Origin: a virus
DNA: 40,981 nucleotides
IMG/VR virus record: IMGVR_UViG_3300036790_000276
Span: 1 to 40,981 of that record
Direction: 5' to 3' (one strand)
Shown here piece after piece: positions 30,832 to 38,217 of the stretch (its first letter is position 1; each line of letters begins with the position of its first letter). The position numbers and the translations under genes were made by a program. The notes under the pieces are model-generated. The model was not told where the DNA came from and made no database searches. It saw nothing but the letters and a program-made list of their open reading frames with translations.

Positions 30832-31844
30832 CCGCCGTGCTAGTGCCGACCGCCAATGAGGCGGAGTGGCTGGAGGCCAGGCGCAAGGGCGTCACCGCCA
30901 GCGAGATCGCGATCCTGATGGGCCTGTCGCCCTACAGCTCGCCCTACGCCCTGTACCACCAGAAGCTCGGCATCCTGCCGCCCGAGGACGATCAGGCCGT
31001 CTTCGAGCGCGGCCGGGTGCTGGAACCGTACATCGCGGAGAAGTTCGCCGCGGCGCACCACGAGTTCGACCTGCGCGGCAACGGCCGGGAGCTGTTCGCC
31101 CACCCGGAGCGCGCTTGGCAGCTCGCGACGCCCGACCGGCTGCTCTTCGAGCGCCGGCTGTGCGCCTCTTGCGATGCGGACGTTCCGCTCGGCTGCACCT
31201 GCGAGAGCGACCTTGGAGATCCGGCCGCCGTCGCCGAGTTCAAGACCGACTCCGGCAGCGACGAGTGGGGCGAGGAAGGGACCGACGAGATCCCGGTCCA
31301 CTACCGCGCGCAGGTGCTCTGGCAGATGGACGTGATGAACGTCCGAAGGGCCTACGTCGACTGCCTCGACCCGGCCCGATGGAGAATCCGCTCGTACGTC
31401 GTCGAGCACGCGCCCTACTGCGACATCCTGACCGGCCGGCCGGGTACCGGCGAGTGCGCCGTGTGCGACGACCTACTGATGATGCGCGGTGAGGCCCGGC
31501 TGTTCCTCGACCGGGTCGACCGCGGGGAGGCGCCGGACGTCGACTGGCGGCCGGCCACCATCGGCGCGCTCAAGCGGCTGCACCCGTCCGTCACCGACGA
31601 GGACGTGTTCGTCGGCTCGCAGCTGGCCGTCCGCTACCGCGCGGCCGTCAAGAACCTCAAGCACTGGGAGAAGCGCAAGCACCTCTACGAGGCGCGGCTC
31701 CGCCAGCAGATGGGCTCCGCGCGCCGCGCATGGTCCGGCGGCGAGGTCATCGCCCGCCGCGACGTCTACGAGGTCCGCGAGCACGTCCGCAAGGCCTCGG
31801 TCACCGACAAGCTCGTCCCGGTCTACCCGAAGAAGGAATCATGA
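30828..31844 (+). CDS. YqaJ-type exonuclease (lambda Exo / RecE-like)
   Basis: This 338-residue nuclease has the YqaJ/lambda-Exo order: TASEIAILMGLSPYSSP, FERGRVLEPYIAEKF (E66), ATPDRLLF (D103), AEFKTDS (E137, K139) and HYRAQVLWQMDVM (Q162/Q166). It would degrade one strand of linear DNA to expose single strands for annealing by the RecT protein downstream. An unusual CASC...CTC cluster (C112, C115, C123, C125) between the D and ExK motifs suggests an extra zinc site. GTG start overlaps the previous gene; the next start is four bases from its stop. Confidence 0.88.
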   Translation: MTAVLVPTANEAEWLEARRKGVTASEIAILMGLSPYSSPYALYHQKLGILPPEDDQAVFERGRVLEPYIAEKFAAAHHEFDLRGNGRELFAHPERAWQLATPDRLLFERRLCASCDADVPLGCTCESDLGDPAAVAEFKTDSGSDEWGEEGTDEIPVHYRAQVLWQMDVMNVRRAYVDCLDPARWRIRSYVVEHAPYCDILTGRPGTGECAVCDDLLMMRGEARLFLDRVDRGEAPDVDWRPATIGALKRLHPSVTDEDVFVGSQLAVRYRAAVKNLKHWEKRKHLYEARLRQQMGSARRAWSGGEVIARRDVYEVREHVRKASVTDKLVPVYPKKES

Positions 31845-33025
31845 CCACCCAGACAGTGAGCAACGCCGTCGCCCAGCGCCGCGAGGACCGCACGGCGATC
31901 GACTTCATGATGTCCAAGCGCGGCCACCTGCGCACCGTGCTCCCCAGGAGCGTTGACGTCGACGCGTTCGTCGGCACCGCGGCCGGGGCGCTGTACGCGA
32001 ACAAGACGCTGATGGACTACGCGATCGGCAACGTCGACTCACTGTTCATCGCCCTCATGAAGTGCGCCCAGCTCGGCCACATGCCCGGCACCGACGAGTT
32101 CTACCTGACCCCCCGGCAGGAGAAGGGCCGCGGGAAGGTGCTCGGCATCGAGGGGTACCGGGGCGTCATCGAGCGCATGTACCGCTCCGGCGCGGTGTCC
32201 AAGGTCGTCGTCCGCGAGGTCTGCGAGAACGACTACTTCCTCTACGTCGAAGGCGAGATGGACAAGCCCGTCCACAGGTGGGGCGGCGACGGGGAAACGG
32301 GCGCCAGCTTCTTCAAGTCCAAGCCGCGCGGCGCGATGGTCGGCGCCTACGCGTACGCCGACCTGGTCACCGGGGCGACGTCCCGCGTCGTCACCCTCAC
32401 CGAGGACGACGTGCTCGCCGCGCGCGACTCCGGCGGCTACAAGGCCACCGACCCCTACACCCCGTGGAACCGGCTCGACGGCGGCCAGGCGCACCCCGAG
32501 TTCAAGGGCCGGTCGATGTGGTGGAAGACCGGCGCCAAGCGCCTCGAGCCGTGGGTGCCGACATCGGCCGAGTACCGGCGCGAGTCCCTGCGCGCCAGCG
32601 CGTCGGCCGCCGAGCACGCCGTAGCCGGACGCCAGACGCCCGAGCTGCCCGCGTCCGCACCGCCGGAGAACGTCGTCGACGCCGAGATCGTCGACGACCC
32701 AACAGACGCCGCCTCCGGGGACAACCCCCCGCCCCCCGCCCCGGAGGCGGCCCAGAACCCCGCCGAGCGGCCGCCCGCGCTCATCGCGTCCGGCCAGAAA
32801 ACCCAGATCGAGCGCGAGCAGCACCGCCTCGGCTACGGCGACAGCGAGGAGGACCTCCAGTCGTGGCTGTCGGACCTCGCCAGGCTCGCAGGGCTCGCCG
32901 CGATCGCCTCGGTCGGGGAGCTGACCCAGGCGGACGCGAAGGCCGTCATCGGCCAGCTCAAGCCGCTGGGCGACGCGCAGGACCTCATGGACCTGCTGGC
33001 CACCGGCGAGGTGCCGGGTGAATGA
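31841..33025 (+). CDS. recT: RecT single-strand annealing protein
   Basis: This 394-residue protein belongs to the RecT group: SLFIALMKCAQLGHMPGTDEFYLTPRQ, VLGIEGYRGVIERMYRSGAVSKVVVREV, a core YADLVTGATSRVVTLTEDDV and KGRSMWWKTGAKRLEPWVP. The typical core is residues 20-250; a Pro/Ala-rich acidic linker and an extra helical domain (about 330-394) extend the C-terminus. It anneals complementary single strands, working with the exonuclease just upstream in phage recombination and repair. ATG overlaps the exonuclease stop. Confidence 0.9.
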   Translation: MTTQTVSNAVAQRREDRTAIDFMMSKRGHLRTVLPRSVDVDAFVGTAAGALYANKTLMDYAIGNVDSLFIALMKCAQLGHMPGTDEFYLTPRQEKGRGKVLGIEGYRGVIERMYRSGAVSKVVVREVCENDYFLYVEGEMDKPVHRWGGDGETGASFFKSKPRGAMVGAYAYADLVTGATSRVVTLTEDDVLAARDSGGYKATDPYTPWNRLDGGQAHPEFKGRSMWWKTGAKRLEPWVPTSAEYRRESLRASASAAEHAVAGRQTPELPASAPPENVVDAEIVDDPTDAASGDNPPPPAPEAAQNPAERPPALIASGQKTQIEREQHRLGYGDSEEDLQSWLSDLARLAGLAAIASVGELTQADAKAVIGQLKPLGDAQDLMDLLATGEVPGE

Positions 33026-33251
33026 GGACTGGACCGTCGTCGACGTGCTCGCCGAGGACGGCGGCAAGCGGATCGAGATCGCGCACGCCGAGGGCAAGGT
33101 CCGCGTCGCGGTCAAGGGCGGCGGCGTCGTGCAGGCGTCGATCGTCCTGGACGGCGGCGGGCGGGACGCGTTCATGCACGCGTTCGCCGTGGCCGAGAGC
33201 CAGGCCGAGGCGTTCGCCATTGCGGCGGCCGAGGCGGTGCCAGGTGCCTGA
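33018..33251 (+). CDS. Small hypothetical protein after RecT
   Basis: This 77-residue protein starts at GTG 33018, eight bases inside the RecT end. It is rich in Val, Ala and Asp with alternating strands (WTVVDVLAEDGGKRIEIAHAEGKVRVAVKGG) and a final Ala-rich helix. It has no recognised family. The eight-base overlaps on both sides are consistent with coupled translation. Confidence 0.55.
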   Translation: MNEDWTVVDVLAEDGGKRIEIAHAEGKVRVAVKGGGVVQASIVLDGGGRDAFMHAFAVAESQAEAFAIAAAEAVPGA

Positions 33252-33606
33252 CATCACCCGCGAGCAGCTCGCCAAGGCAATCGACCGCATGCGCGAGGTG
33301 TACAGCCCCGGCGGCGCGCCGTACAAGTTCACCTCTGACATTCTCGCCCGCGAGCTGCTCGGTGTCATTGCCGACAAGTGGCCGGAGGGCGGAGGGGTGC
33401 CCGACGCCGCCCGCCCGGACTACTACGACGGCAAGGGCGGCATGCAGCCGTTCGACGTGATTGACGCGTTCGGCCTCGACTTCTACGAGGGCAACGTCGT
33501 CAAGTACCTCGTCCGCTGGCGCAAGAAGAACGGCATCGAGGACCTGCGCAAGGCGCGGACCTACCTCGCCCGGATCATCTCGCGCGCCGAGGCGACCGAT
33601 GGCTAG
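33244..33606 (+). CDS. DUF3310 protein (SaV-like)
   Basis: This 120-residue protein starts at GTG 33244. Its second half, PDYYDGKGGMQPFDVIDAFGLDFYEGNVVKYLVRWRKKNGIEDLRKARTYL, has the full DUF3310 signature (P.YY....MQP.DV...FGL.F..GN..KY..R...K...EDL.KA). DUF3310 proteins are common in phages near recombination and nucleotide genes. Their biochemical role is not settled. Confidence 0.85.
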   Translation: MPDITREQLAKAIDRMREVYSPGGAPYKFTSDILARELLGVIADKWPEGGGVPDAARPDYYDGKGGMQPFDVIDAFGLDFYEGNVVKYLVRWRKKNGIEDLRKARTYLARIISRAEATDG

Positions 33607-33745
33607 CACCGTCACCGCCGCCCGGTGTTTGCGCTGCCCCTGGACGGCCGCAGGCGACCCCGTGGCGACCGACAAGGCGGCGGACAGGCACACCGCCGTC
33701 GGGCACCCCACCGCGACCGTGACCACATGGAAGGCACCCCGTTGA
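33599..33745 (+). CDS. Small C2H2-like zinc finger protein
   Basis: This 48-residue protein overlaps the DUF3310 stop by eight bases. It has CLRCPW...H...GH (Cys10, Cys13, then His31 and His36), spacing that fits a small zinc finger. Such short CxxC/HxxxxH proteins recur in actinophage early regions. Function unknown. Confidence 0.6.
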   Translation: MASTVTAARCLRCPWTAAGDPVATDKAADRHTAVGHPTATVTTWKAPR

Positions 33746-34527
33746 GACTCGACATCCTCACCAGCGAATGGCACAAGCTGCTCAAGCCCGTGCTCCCCCA
33801 CGCGGCCACCGACAAGGAGATGACCGAGTACCGGCGCGTCCGCCTCGAGCTGGGCCACCGCGCGCTGTACGCCGTCGCGACCGACATGGCCACCCTGGCC
33901 GCCGAGCGCCTGCGGCTGGGGCCCGCCAACCGCGGCGGCGACTGGCCGCCCGTCCACGTCGAGGCCAGCGAGGCGAAGTCGTCGCTCGGCCTGCTGCCGT
34001 TCGACAAGGACACCGACCCGATGCTGCAGATCACCGTCGACCGGGCCCCCATCCCGCTCGGCCACGGCAACAGCATCGACTCCTGGGCCCTCACCGTCGA
34101 CCGGCCTGACGACGGGCTGCGGCTCGTCCTGCGCGACCGCCGCGACCCGTCCCTGGTGACCAGCCTCGACAAGTGGCGCGACCTCCTGCTGAAGGCCCTC
34201 ACGCGCGCCGGCGGCAGGTCGCTCGACGGCCTGGACCTGCGCGGCCACCTGCTCGCCCGCTGGGGCGCCGCGTCGCGCGGGACCGAGCGGCTGCGGCTCT
34301 ACACCGGGCCCAAGCCCGGCGACGCGCTGCTGATCACGGTCGAAGATCATTTCGCGGGGATCTGGGCCATCCCGCAGTACCTCGACTCGCCCGCGCAGGG
34401 GCGCGCGGAGCTGCCGTGGGCGGGCGAGCTGCTGCCCGCCGACGTCATCGACCTGCGGACGGCGAGCGGCGTCCACCGCGTCGACACGGGCAGCGGCGAG
34501 GTGTCCGAGGACGACGAGGGCGAATGA
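33742..34527 (+). CDS. DNA polymerase III sliding clamp-like protein
   Basis: This 261-residue protein starts at TTG 33742 (TTGA overlap; GGAAGG upstream), with ATG 33727 as a weaker alternative. It resembles a shortened beta clamp: RVRLELGHRALYAVATDMATLAAERL near residues 30-55, VEASEAKSSLGLLP, strands in the middle and DALLITVEDHFAGIWAIP near 205-223. Standard clamps have about 370 residues, so this is a reduced form. It may tether polymerase to phage DNA or divert host replication factors. Family assignment is by pattern only. Confidence 0.6.
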   Translation: MRLDILTSEWHKLLKPVLPHAATDKEMTEYRRVRLELGHRALYAVATDMATLAAERLRLGPANRGGDWPPVHVEASEAKSSLGLLPFDKDTDPMLQITVDRAPIPLGHGNSIDSWALTVDRPDDGLRLVLRDRRDPSLVTSLDKWRDLLLKALTRAGGRSLDGLDLRGHLLARWGAASRGTERLRLYTGPKPGDALLITVEDHFAGIWAIPQYLDSPAQGRAELPWAGELLPADVIDLRTASGVHRVDTGSGEVSEDDEGE

Positions 34528-34670
34528 CCTGGGTTCCCCGCTGGCGGAACGGCCGGCTGATCGAGGAGCCGCCCCGGTGCCTCGAGGCGGAAACCGACGA
34601 GCGGCCCGACCTGCACGGCCCGGACCCCGTCGTGTTCGGGGCCGAGCCGCGCGTGAACGGCTGGAACTAG
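34524..34670 (+). CDS. Small hypothetical protein, 48 residues
   Basis: This protein overlaps the clamp-like stop (ATGA). The sequence MTWVPRWRNGRLIEEPPRC is followed by an acidic middle and ends with VNGWN. It is polar, with two Trp in the first eight residues. No family is recognised; the overlap is the main support. Confidence 0.5.
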   Translation: MTWVPRWRNGRLIEEPPRCLEAETDERPDLHGPDPVVFGAEPRVNGWN

Positions 34671-34672
34671 CT

Positions 34673-35170
34673 GTGAGCACGCTCTTCGAGCTGAGTGTTG
34701 GCGACGTGGCCACGACGAATGACGACTGGTACACGCCCCGGTGGCTCTTCCGCGCGGCCGGGCTGGTCTTCGACGTGGATGTCTGCGCCCCGGTTGCGCC
34801 GGAGTCTCGCACCTGCCCGGCCCGTCGCTACCTGACGCCGGTCGAGGACGGGCTGAACGAGCCATGGGCAGGGCTTGTGTGGATGAACCCGCCCTACTCG
34901 CGCCCAGCGCCATGGGTGAGCCGCTGGGCGGCGCATCCCGACGGGCTGGCGCTGCTGCCCACGGCCAAATCCCTGTGGATGGGCGAGCTGTTGCGGGCCG
35001 CCGAGGAGATCGCGCTCCTGCGTGTCGATTTCGGTCGGCCGGACGGCGGGGTCACTGAGTACCCGGTGGCGATGATCCTCGCGGCCAGGGGTGCGGCGCG
35101 TGGAGCGGTGCAGCGGGTACCGGCGGCCGACAAGCACGCAGGCGGCGCGTACTTCGTGAGGCCAACATGA
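34673..35170 (+). CDS. Phage-type DNA N6-adenine methyltransferase
   Basis: This 165-residue protein has the features of the phage Dam family: DDWYTPRWLFRAAGLVFDVDVCAP (residues 17-40), CPARRYLTPVEDGLNEPW and the catalytic MNPPYSRPAPWVSRW (motif NPPY at 72-75), then LLPTAKSLWMGELL. It transfers methyl groups from S-adenosylmethionine to adenine, probably to protect phage DNA from restriction. Length is normal for this short class. Start GTG 34673. Confidence 0.86.
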   Translation: MSTLFELSVGDVATTNDDWYTPRWLFRAAGLVFDVDVCAPVAPESRTCPARRYLTPVEDGLNEPWAGLVWMNPPYSRPAPWVSRWAAHPDGLALLPTAKSLWMGELLRAAEEIALLRVDFGRPDGGVTEYPVAMILAARGAARGAVQRVPAADKHAGGAYFVRPT

Positions 35171-35172
35171 GC

Positions 35173-35391
35173 CTACGGCGCGGCGTCCTTCGTCCAGCGA
35201 GAGATCGTGCCCTGCACGAACACGCTGTGGATGGCGCGCTCAAGGTCGGCCGGGCCGACGCCCCTGGCGCGGAGATCAGGCAGCCTGCGCCTGATCTCCG
35301 CCTCGTCTCGCTCGTTCGCCGCCTTGCGGTTCACGACGCGCTTCGCGATCGCCGACAGCTCGGCAAGCTCCGTCTCCAACTGCTCGTCCAT
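35173..35391 (-). CDS. Small minus-strand protein upstream of the origin region
   Basis: This 72-residue protein starts at ATG 35391. It is helical and charged: MDEQLETELAELSAIAKRVVNRKAANERDEAEIRRRLPDLRARGVGPADLERAIHSVFVQGTISRWTKD. The final part might be a DNA-binding helix pair. It is the only minus-strand gene in the early region and is divergent from the replication initiator. The gap between them contains a long inverted repeat. It may regulate the initiator. Confidence 0.55.
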   Translation of the reverse strand: MDEQLETELAELSAIAKRVVNRKAANERDEAEIRRRLPDLRARGVGPADLERAIHSVFVQGTISRWTKDAAP

Positions 35392-35411
35392 TCCGCCATT
35401 GTGCACGCGAC

Positions 35412-35500
35412 CCGGATCGCAACGCAAAGTCGCGATCGACATACGATACCGCGTTGCGACTGGTGAGGCGATCGGGATCGTGATTTGCGTTGCGATCCGG
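35412..35500. repeat. 17-bp perfect inverted repeat in the divergent region
   Basis: CCGGATCGCAACGCAAA at 35412-35428 is matched by its exact complement at 35484-35500 with a 55-base spacer. A further copy of GCGTTGCGA lies inside at 35451. The spacer also has TCGCGATCGA. This region between a minus-strand gene and the replication initiator is likely an operator or accessory origin element. No gene of notable length is found at 35392-35581. Confidence 0.7.
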
Positions 35501-35581
35501 ATTGGAACTAGAGTCGCCATCGAGGTTGGAACGAACCGGGGAGTCTGAAGGCAATGGGAATGAACGGAAGGGCGGCGGCGG

Positions 35582-36406
35582 GTGTCGATCAGCGTCATGA
35601 CCTGGGTGTGGAATCACTCCGGGTCCCGGCATGGCGCGCGCCTGGTGCTGCTCGCGATAGCGGACTGCGCGAGCGGCGACGGCGGGAACGCCTGGCCGAG
35701 CAACGCGGAGCTTCAGCGCAAGTCGGGGCTGGGTGAGCGCGCGGTGCAGTCCGCTATAGCTGAGCTGGGAAAACTGGGTGAGCTGGAGGTCCGCTACAAC
35801 GAGGGGCCGGGCGGCTGCAACCACTACCGCGTGATCATGGGCGACCCCCGCAATATCTGCACCCCCGCAGATATTGCACCCCCGCAGAAAATGCGGGGGT
35901 CACGCAAGCGCACTGCGAAGTCAGCGCAGGCCAGCCCGGACATCCCCGCAGAATCTGCACCCCCGCAGATTTCGCAGGAACCCCCGCAGAATCTGCACCC
36001 CACCCCCGCAGAATCTGCACCCGTAACCGTCCTTGAACCAAAAGCTAACCAACACCAGAAGACTTCGTCTTCTGGTGGGCGCGCAACGCGCATCCCAGAC
36101 GACTTCGAAGTCACGCCCGACATGGCCGACTGGGCCAGACGCGAGGTCCCGGCGCTGATCGACGCCGGGCGCGGCAAGGGCGAGACCGACCGGTTCCGTG
36201 ACTACTGGGCGTCCGAGGGCGGCCAGCGAGCCCGGAAAGTCGACTGGATCAAGACCTGGCACAACTGGATGCGCCGCGCCGACGACAACCTGGCCGGCCG
36301 GCCGCAGCGGCAAGGGGCCGCGCCGAAATCGACCACCAACGACCGCGTGCAGCAGGCGATCGAAGCCGGAAAGCGCGTGCAGGCAATGATGGACGGAGAA
36401 TCGTGA
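35582..36406 (+). CDS. Replication initiator (lambda O-like) with iterons in its gene
   Basis: This 274-residue protein has an N-terminal winged helix (residues 1-80) of the phage replisome-organiser type: MSISVMTWVWNHSGSRHGARLVLLAIAD, AWPSNAELQRKSGLGERAVQSAIAELGKLGELEV. The centre (about 88-160) is low-complexity Pro/Ala/Gln because the DNA carries seven 17-bp iterons. The C-terminal part (about 165-274) has TPDMADWARREVPALIDAGRGKG and KVDWIKTWHNWMRRA and probably contacts a helicase loader. GTG start with GGAAGG upstream. Overlaps the next gene by four bases. Confidence 0.8.
   Translation: MSISVMTWVWNHSGSRHGARLVLLAIADCASGDGGNAWPSNAELQRKSGLGERAVQSAIAELGKLGELEVRYNEGPGGCNHYRVIMGDPRNICTPADIAPPQKMRGSRKRTAKSAQASPDIPAESAPPQISQEPPQNLHPTPAESAPVTVLEPKANQHQKTSSSGGRATRIPDDFEVTPDMADWARREVPALIDAGRGKGETDRFRDYWASEGGQRARKVDWIKTWHNWMRRADDNLAGRPQRQGAAPKSTTNDRVQQAIEAGKRVQAMMDGES
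35845..36077. other. Probable replication origin: seven iterons, AT-richer segment, hairpin
   Basis: Seven 17-bp direct repeats close to CCCCCGCAGAATCTGCA lie at 35845, 35862, 35879, 35943, 35960, 35981 and 36003. The first three abut one another. Each has an inner palindrome near GCAGA-TCTGC. After the last, an AT-richer stretch (36021-36052) precedes a hairpin with 11-base arms CACCAGAAGAC and complement (36053-36077, loop TTC). Repeats, AT-rich segment and palindrome inside the initiator gene repeat the layout of lambda ori. The period is not a multiple of three, so the copies are read in different frames. Confidence 0.8.
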
Positions 36407-36783
36407 CCCCGCAGGAAACCGGAAAGCTGCTCGGCATCTGCGCGGCATTCGACAACCGGAATGTCGATGACGCCGCCGTGTTCGCCTGGTACAGCGCGAT
36501 CAAAGACCTGCCCTACTCGGAATGCGAGTCGGCGGTAATCGCCCACTACTCCGACAGCCGCGAGTGGATCATGCCGGCCGACGTGCGCACCCGCGTCAGG
36601 CGCGCGCAGCGCGATCTGGCCGAGCACAGCCGCATTCACGAGCTGCTCGACCCGGACGCCTACCGCCGCGAGGTCGAGCAGCTCGACGGCTCGTTCCTGC
36701 GCAAGCTGGAGGCCCGAGCCGGACGCGAGCTGGCGCTGAAGGCACCGCCGGTGCCGTACGCCGAGGCGGCCGAGCCGCCGTGA
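36403..36783 (+). CDS. Probable helicase loader (G39P-like)
   Basis: This 126-residue protein begins with a GTG overlapping the initiator stop. The N-terminal domain (LLGICAAFDNRNVDDAAVFAWYSAIKDLPYSECESAVIAHYSDSREWIMPADVRTRVRR) has the helical pattern seen in SPP1 G39P-type helicase loaders, including HY.DS.EW.MP. The C-terminal part is charged. Its place right after an O-like initiator suggests it brings the host DnaB helicase to the origin, as lambda P does. The assignment is probable rather than certain. Confidence 0.62.
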   Translation: MTPQETGKLLGICAAFDNRNVDDAAVFAWYSAIKDLPYSECESAVIAHYSDSREWIMPADVRTRVRRAQRDLAEHSRIHELLDPDAYRREVEQLDGSFLRKLEARAGRELALKAPPVPYAEAAEPP

Positions 36784-37007
36784 TCCTCCCCAATGACGGC
36801 GACTGCTTTCAATGCGGGAAACCCGGCCACTGGATCCAGCACTGCCCGCTCAGCGAGCGGGCCGCCAGCGACAAAGAGCACCTCGCCAGGATCGACGCCA
36901 TCGTCGAAAGGTGGGTGAACGGGAAACTGCTCACCCACCAGAAACGGCACCTGATCGAAGCGGAAAACGAATTGCACAAACCGAGGACAGGAGCGAAAGC
37001 GAAATGA
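36780..37007 (+). CDS. Zinc-knuckle (CCHC) protein
   Basis: This 75-residue protein starts at a GTG overlapping the previous stop. It contains a perfect CCHC knuckle, CFQCGKPGHWIQHC (C-x2-C-x4-H-x4-C), at residues 9-22, followed by a helical charged tail. Knuckles bind single-stranded nucleic acid; its place beside replication genes suggests a role in handling single-stranded DNA or RNA. Confidence 0.75.
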   Translation: MILPNDGDCFQCGKPGHWIQHCPLSERAASDKEHLARIDAIVERWVNGKLLTHQKRHLIEAENELHKPRTGAKAK

Positions 37008-37192
37008 TGAACCCGACTTACCACTTCCGGCGGATGCGCGAGCTGCTCGAGGAGTTCGAGCCGTCCCGCGAGCGGTCGCTGGCCCAGACCAAGCTGGACG
37101 AGGCCGAGCTGTGGCTCACCCGGTGCGAGCCGACCCGCGAGGCCATCGAGCGCGACCAGTGCGCGCCAGCGCCAGCCGGGAGCGACCTGTGA
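37004..37192 (+). CDS. Acb2/Tad1-hairpin-like protein candidate
   Basis: This 62-residue protein overlaps the zinc-knuckle stop (ATGA). Its helical core, RRMRELLEEFEPSRERSLAQTKLDEAELWLTRCEP, has the SRE.SLA.TKL.EA..W pattern typical of the short Acb2-like proteins that sequester cyclic nucleotides and block CBASS or Thoeris signalling. Size and helix-helix architecture agree. The match is short, so it could instead be another small helical protein. Confidence 0.55.
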   Translation: MMNPTYHFRRMRELLEEFEPSRERSLAQTKLDEAELWLTRCEPTREAIERDQCAPAPAGSDL

Positions 37193-37734
37193 GCGGGAAG
37201 ACGCTCGGCGAGGTCTTCTGGGCCGGCCAGATCATCGACCCCGACTTGCCGTACGACGCCCTCGACGACGAGTCGCGCCGCGCCATCGAGGCCGGGGCCC
37301 AGGCCGTCGCCGCGCACGTCGCCAGCCCAGACGCCGAGCTTCTCGCCACGGAGGCGCTGCACCGCTTCGCCGAAGACGGCCGGTGGCTCACGTGCACCGA
37401 CGACGGCAGGCTCGACCCGCGCGCCGAGCTGCTCGCCGTCAAGCGAGCCGTGCAGGAGGCGTTTGACGCCGCCGCCCGCCCGTCCGCCGGCACGGCGCTG
37501 CTGGCCGACCTGCGCGACCGGACGGGCGTAGGCGAGCCCGTCGACCGGCCGGGCGACCAGTGGGAGCCGAAGCCCGCGCCCGAGCTCGCCGCCGCCATGG
37601 CCGAGACGCGGGGGCTGCGCGAGCTCGTCATCGACATGCTCACGGCGTTCACCGTCACCGGCGACGGGCACCGCGCCCGCGTCGGCCAGGTCCAGATCGC
37701 CAGGTGGCGCAAGCGCGCGGGGCTGGAGGGCTGA
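37189..37734 (+). CDS. Hypothetical protein, 181 residues
   Basis: The protein starts at a GTG overlapping the previous stop. It is mostly helical and acidic. Segments include TLGEVFWAGQIIDPDLPYDALDDESRRAIEAGAQAV, LLATEALHRFAEDGRWLTC and a C-terminal VGQVQIARWRKRAGLEG. I recognise no domain. It fits smoothly in the operon. Confidence 0.55.
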   Translation: MSGKTLGEVFWAGQIIDPDLPYDALDDESRRAIEAGAQAVAAHVASPDAELLATEALHRFAEDGRWLTCTDDGRLDPRAELLAVKRAVQEAFDAAARPSAGTALLADLRDRTGVGEPVDRPGDQWEPKPAPELAAAMAETRGLRELVIDMLTAFTVTGDGHRARVGQVQIARWRKRAGLEG

Positions 37735-37735
37735 A

Positions 37736-38134
37736 ATGGCGTTCCCGATCGCGGCCAGGTTCGCCCACCCGGGCAACGGCTACAAGGGCGACCAGGACCA
37801 GGCCGCCAAGTACCTGACGCCCGGCAAGGTCTACACGCTGACCGGCATCAACGTCGGCCGCTCGAGCAGCCGGCTGCTCCTCGACATCCCCGACGGCCCG
37901 GCGTTCGGCTTCAATACCGTGATGTTTGACCCGGCCAGCGTCTTCGACCAGGACGACGAGGACATCGAGCCGAAGCCCGCGCCCGACCCCGCTGACGTGC
38001 TCAGCTTGCGGTTCTTCCACCTCGCCAGCGAGCTTGAGAACGACGCGGCCAGCAACGACTGCGCCTGCGAGTCCAAGAGCCTGCTCGACGCCGCCGCGCG
38101 CATCCGCAAAGCGCTCGACACGGACCAGCCGTGA
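37736..38134 (+). CDS. Conserved hypothetical protein, 132 residues
   Basis: An ATG with GGAGGG seven bases upstream opens this gene. The N-terminal half is beta-rich, AAKYLTPGKVYTLTGINVGRSSSRLLLDIPDG and FGFNTVMFDPASVFD, a pattern found in small phage proteins with an unknown role. The C-terminal half is a helical domain with CACESKSLLDAAARIRKALD. Confidence 0.55.
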   Translation: MAFPIAARFAHPGNGYKGDQDQAAKYLTPGKVYTLTGINVGRSSSRLLLDIPDGPAFGFNTVMFDPASVFDQDDEDIEPKPAPDPADVLSLRFFHLASELENDAASNDCACESKSLLDAAARIRKALDTDQP

Positions 38135-38208
38135 GCCGCCGCCTGCGGCTCGCGCTCGGCGTCCTCGGCTTCCTGATCCTGCTCGCGCCCCTCATCGCCA
38201 TCGCCTAG
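38131..38208 (+). CDS. 25-residue membrane peptide
   Basis: A GTG overlapping the previous stop (GTGA) opens a frame of 25 codons. After the start MSRRLRLALG it is almost fully hydrophobic (VLGFLILLAPLIAIA). Basic N-terminus plus one membrane span is typical of phage micropeptides. It is followed by AGGAGG for the next gene. Translation is unproved. Confidence 0.5.
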   Translation: MSRRLRLALGVLGFLILLAPLIAIA

Positions 38209-38217
38209 GAGGAAACC

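Noticed and set aside
35392-35598. N-terminal extension of the minus-strand 72-residue protein
   Set aside because: The extra residues come from the inverted-repeat region and are low-quality sequence; ATG 35391 opens the helical part.
35845-36019. CRISPR-like repeat array
   Set aside because: Three repeats abut without spacers, units are 17 bp, and they lie inside an initiator gene; iterons explain them better. No cas gene is present.
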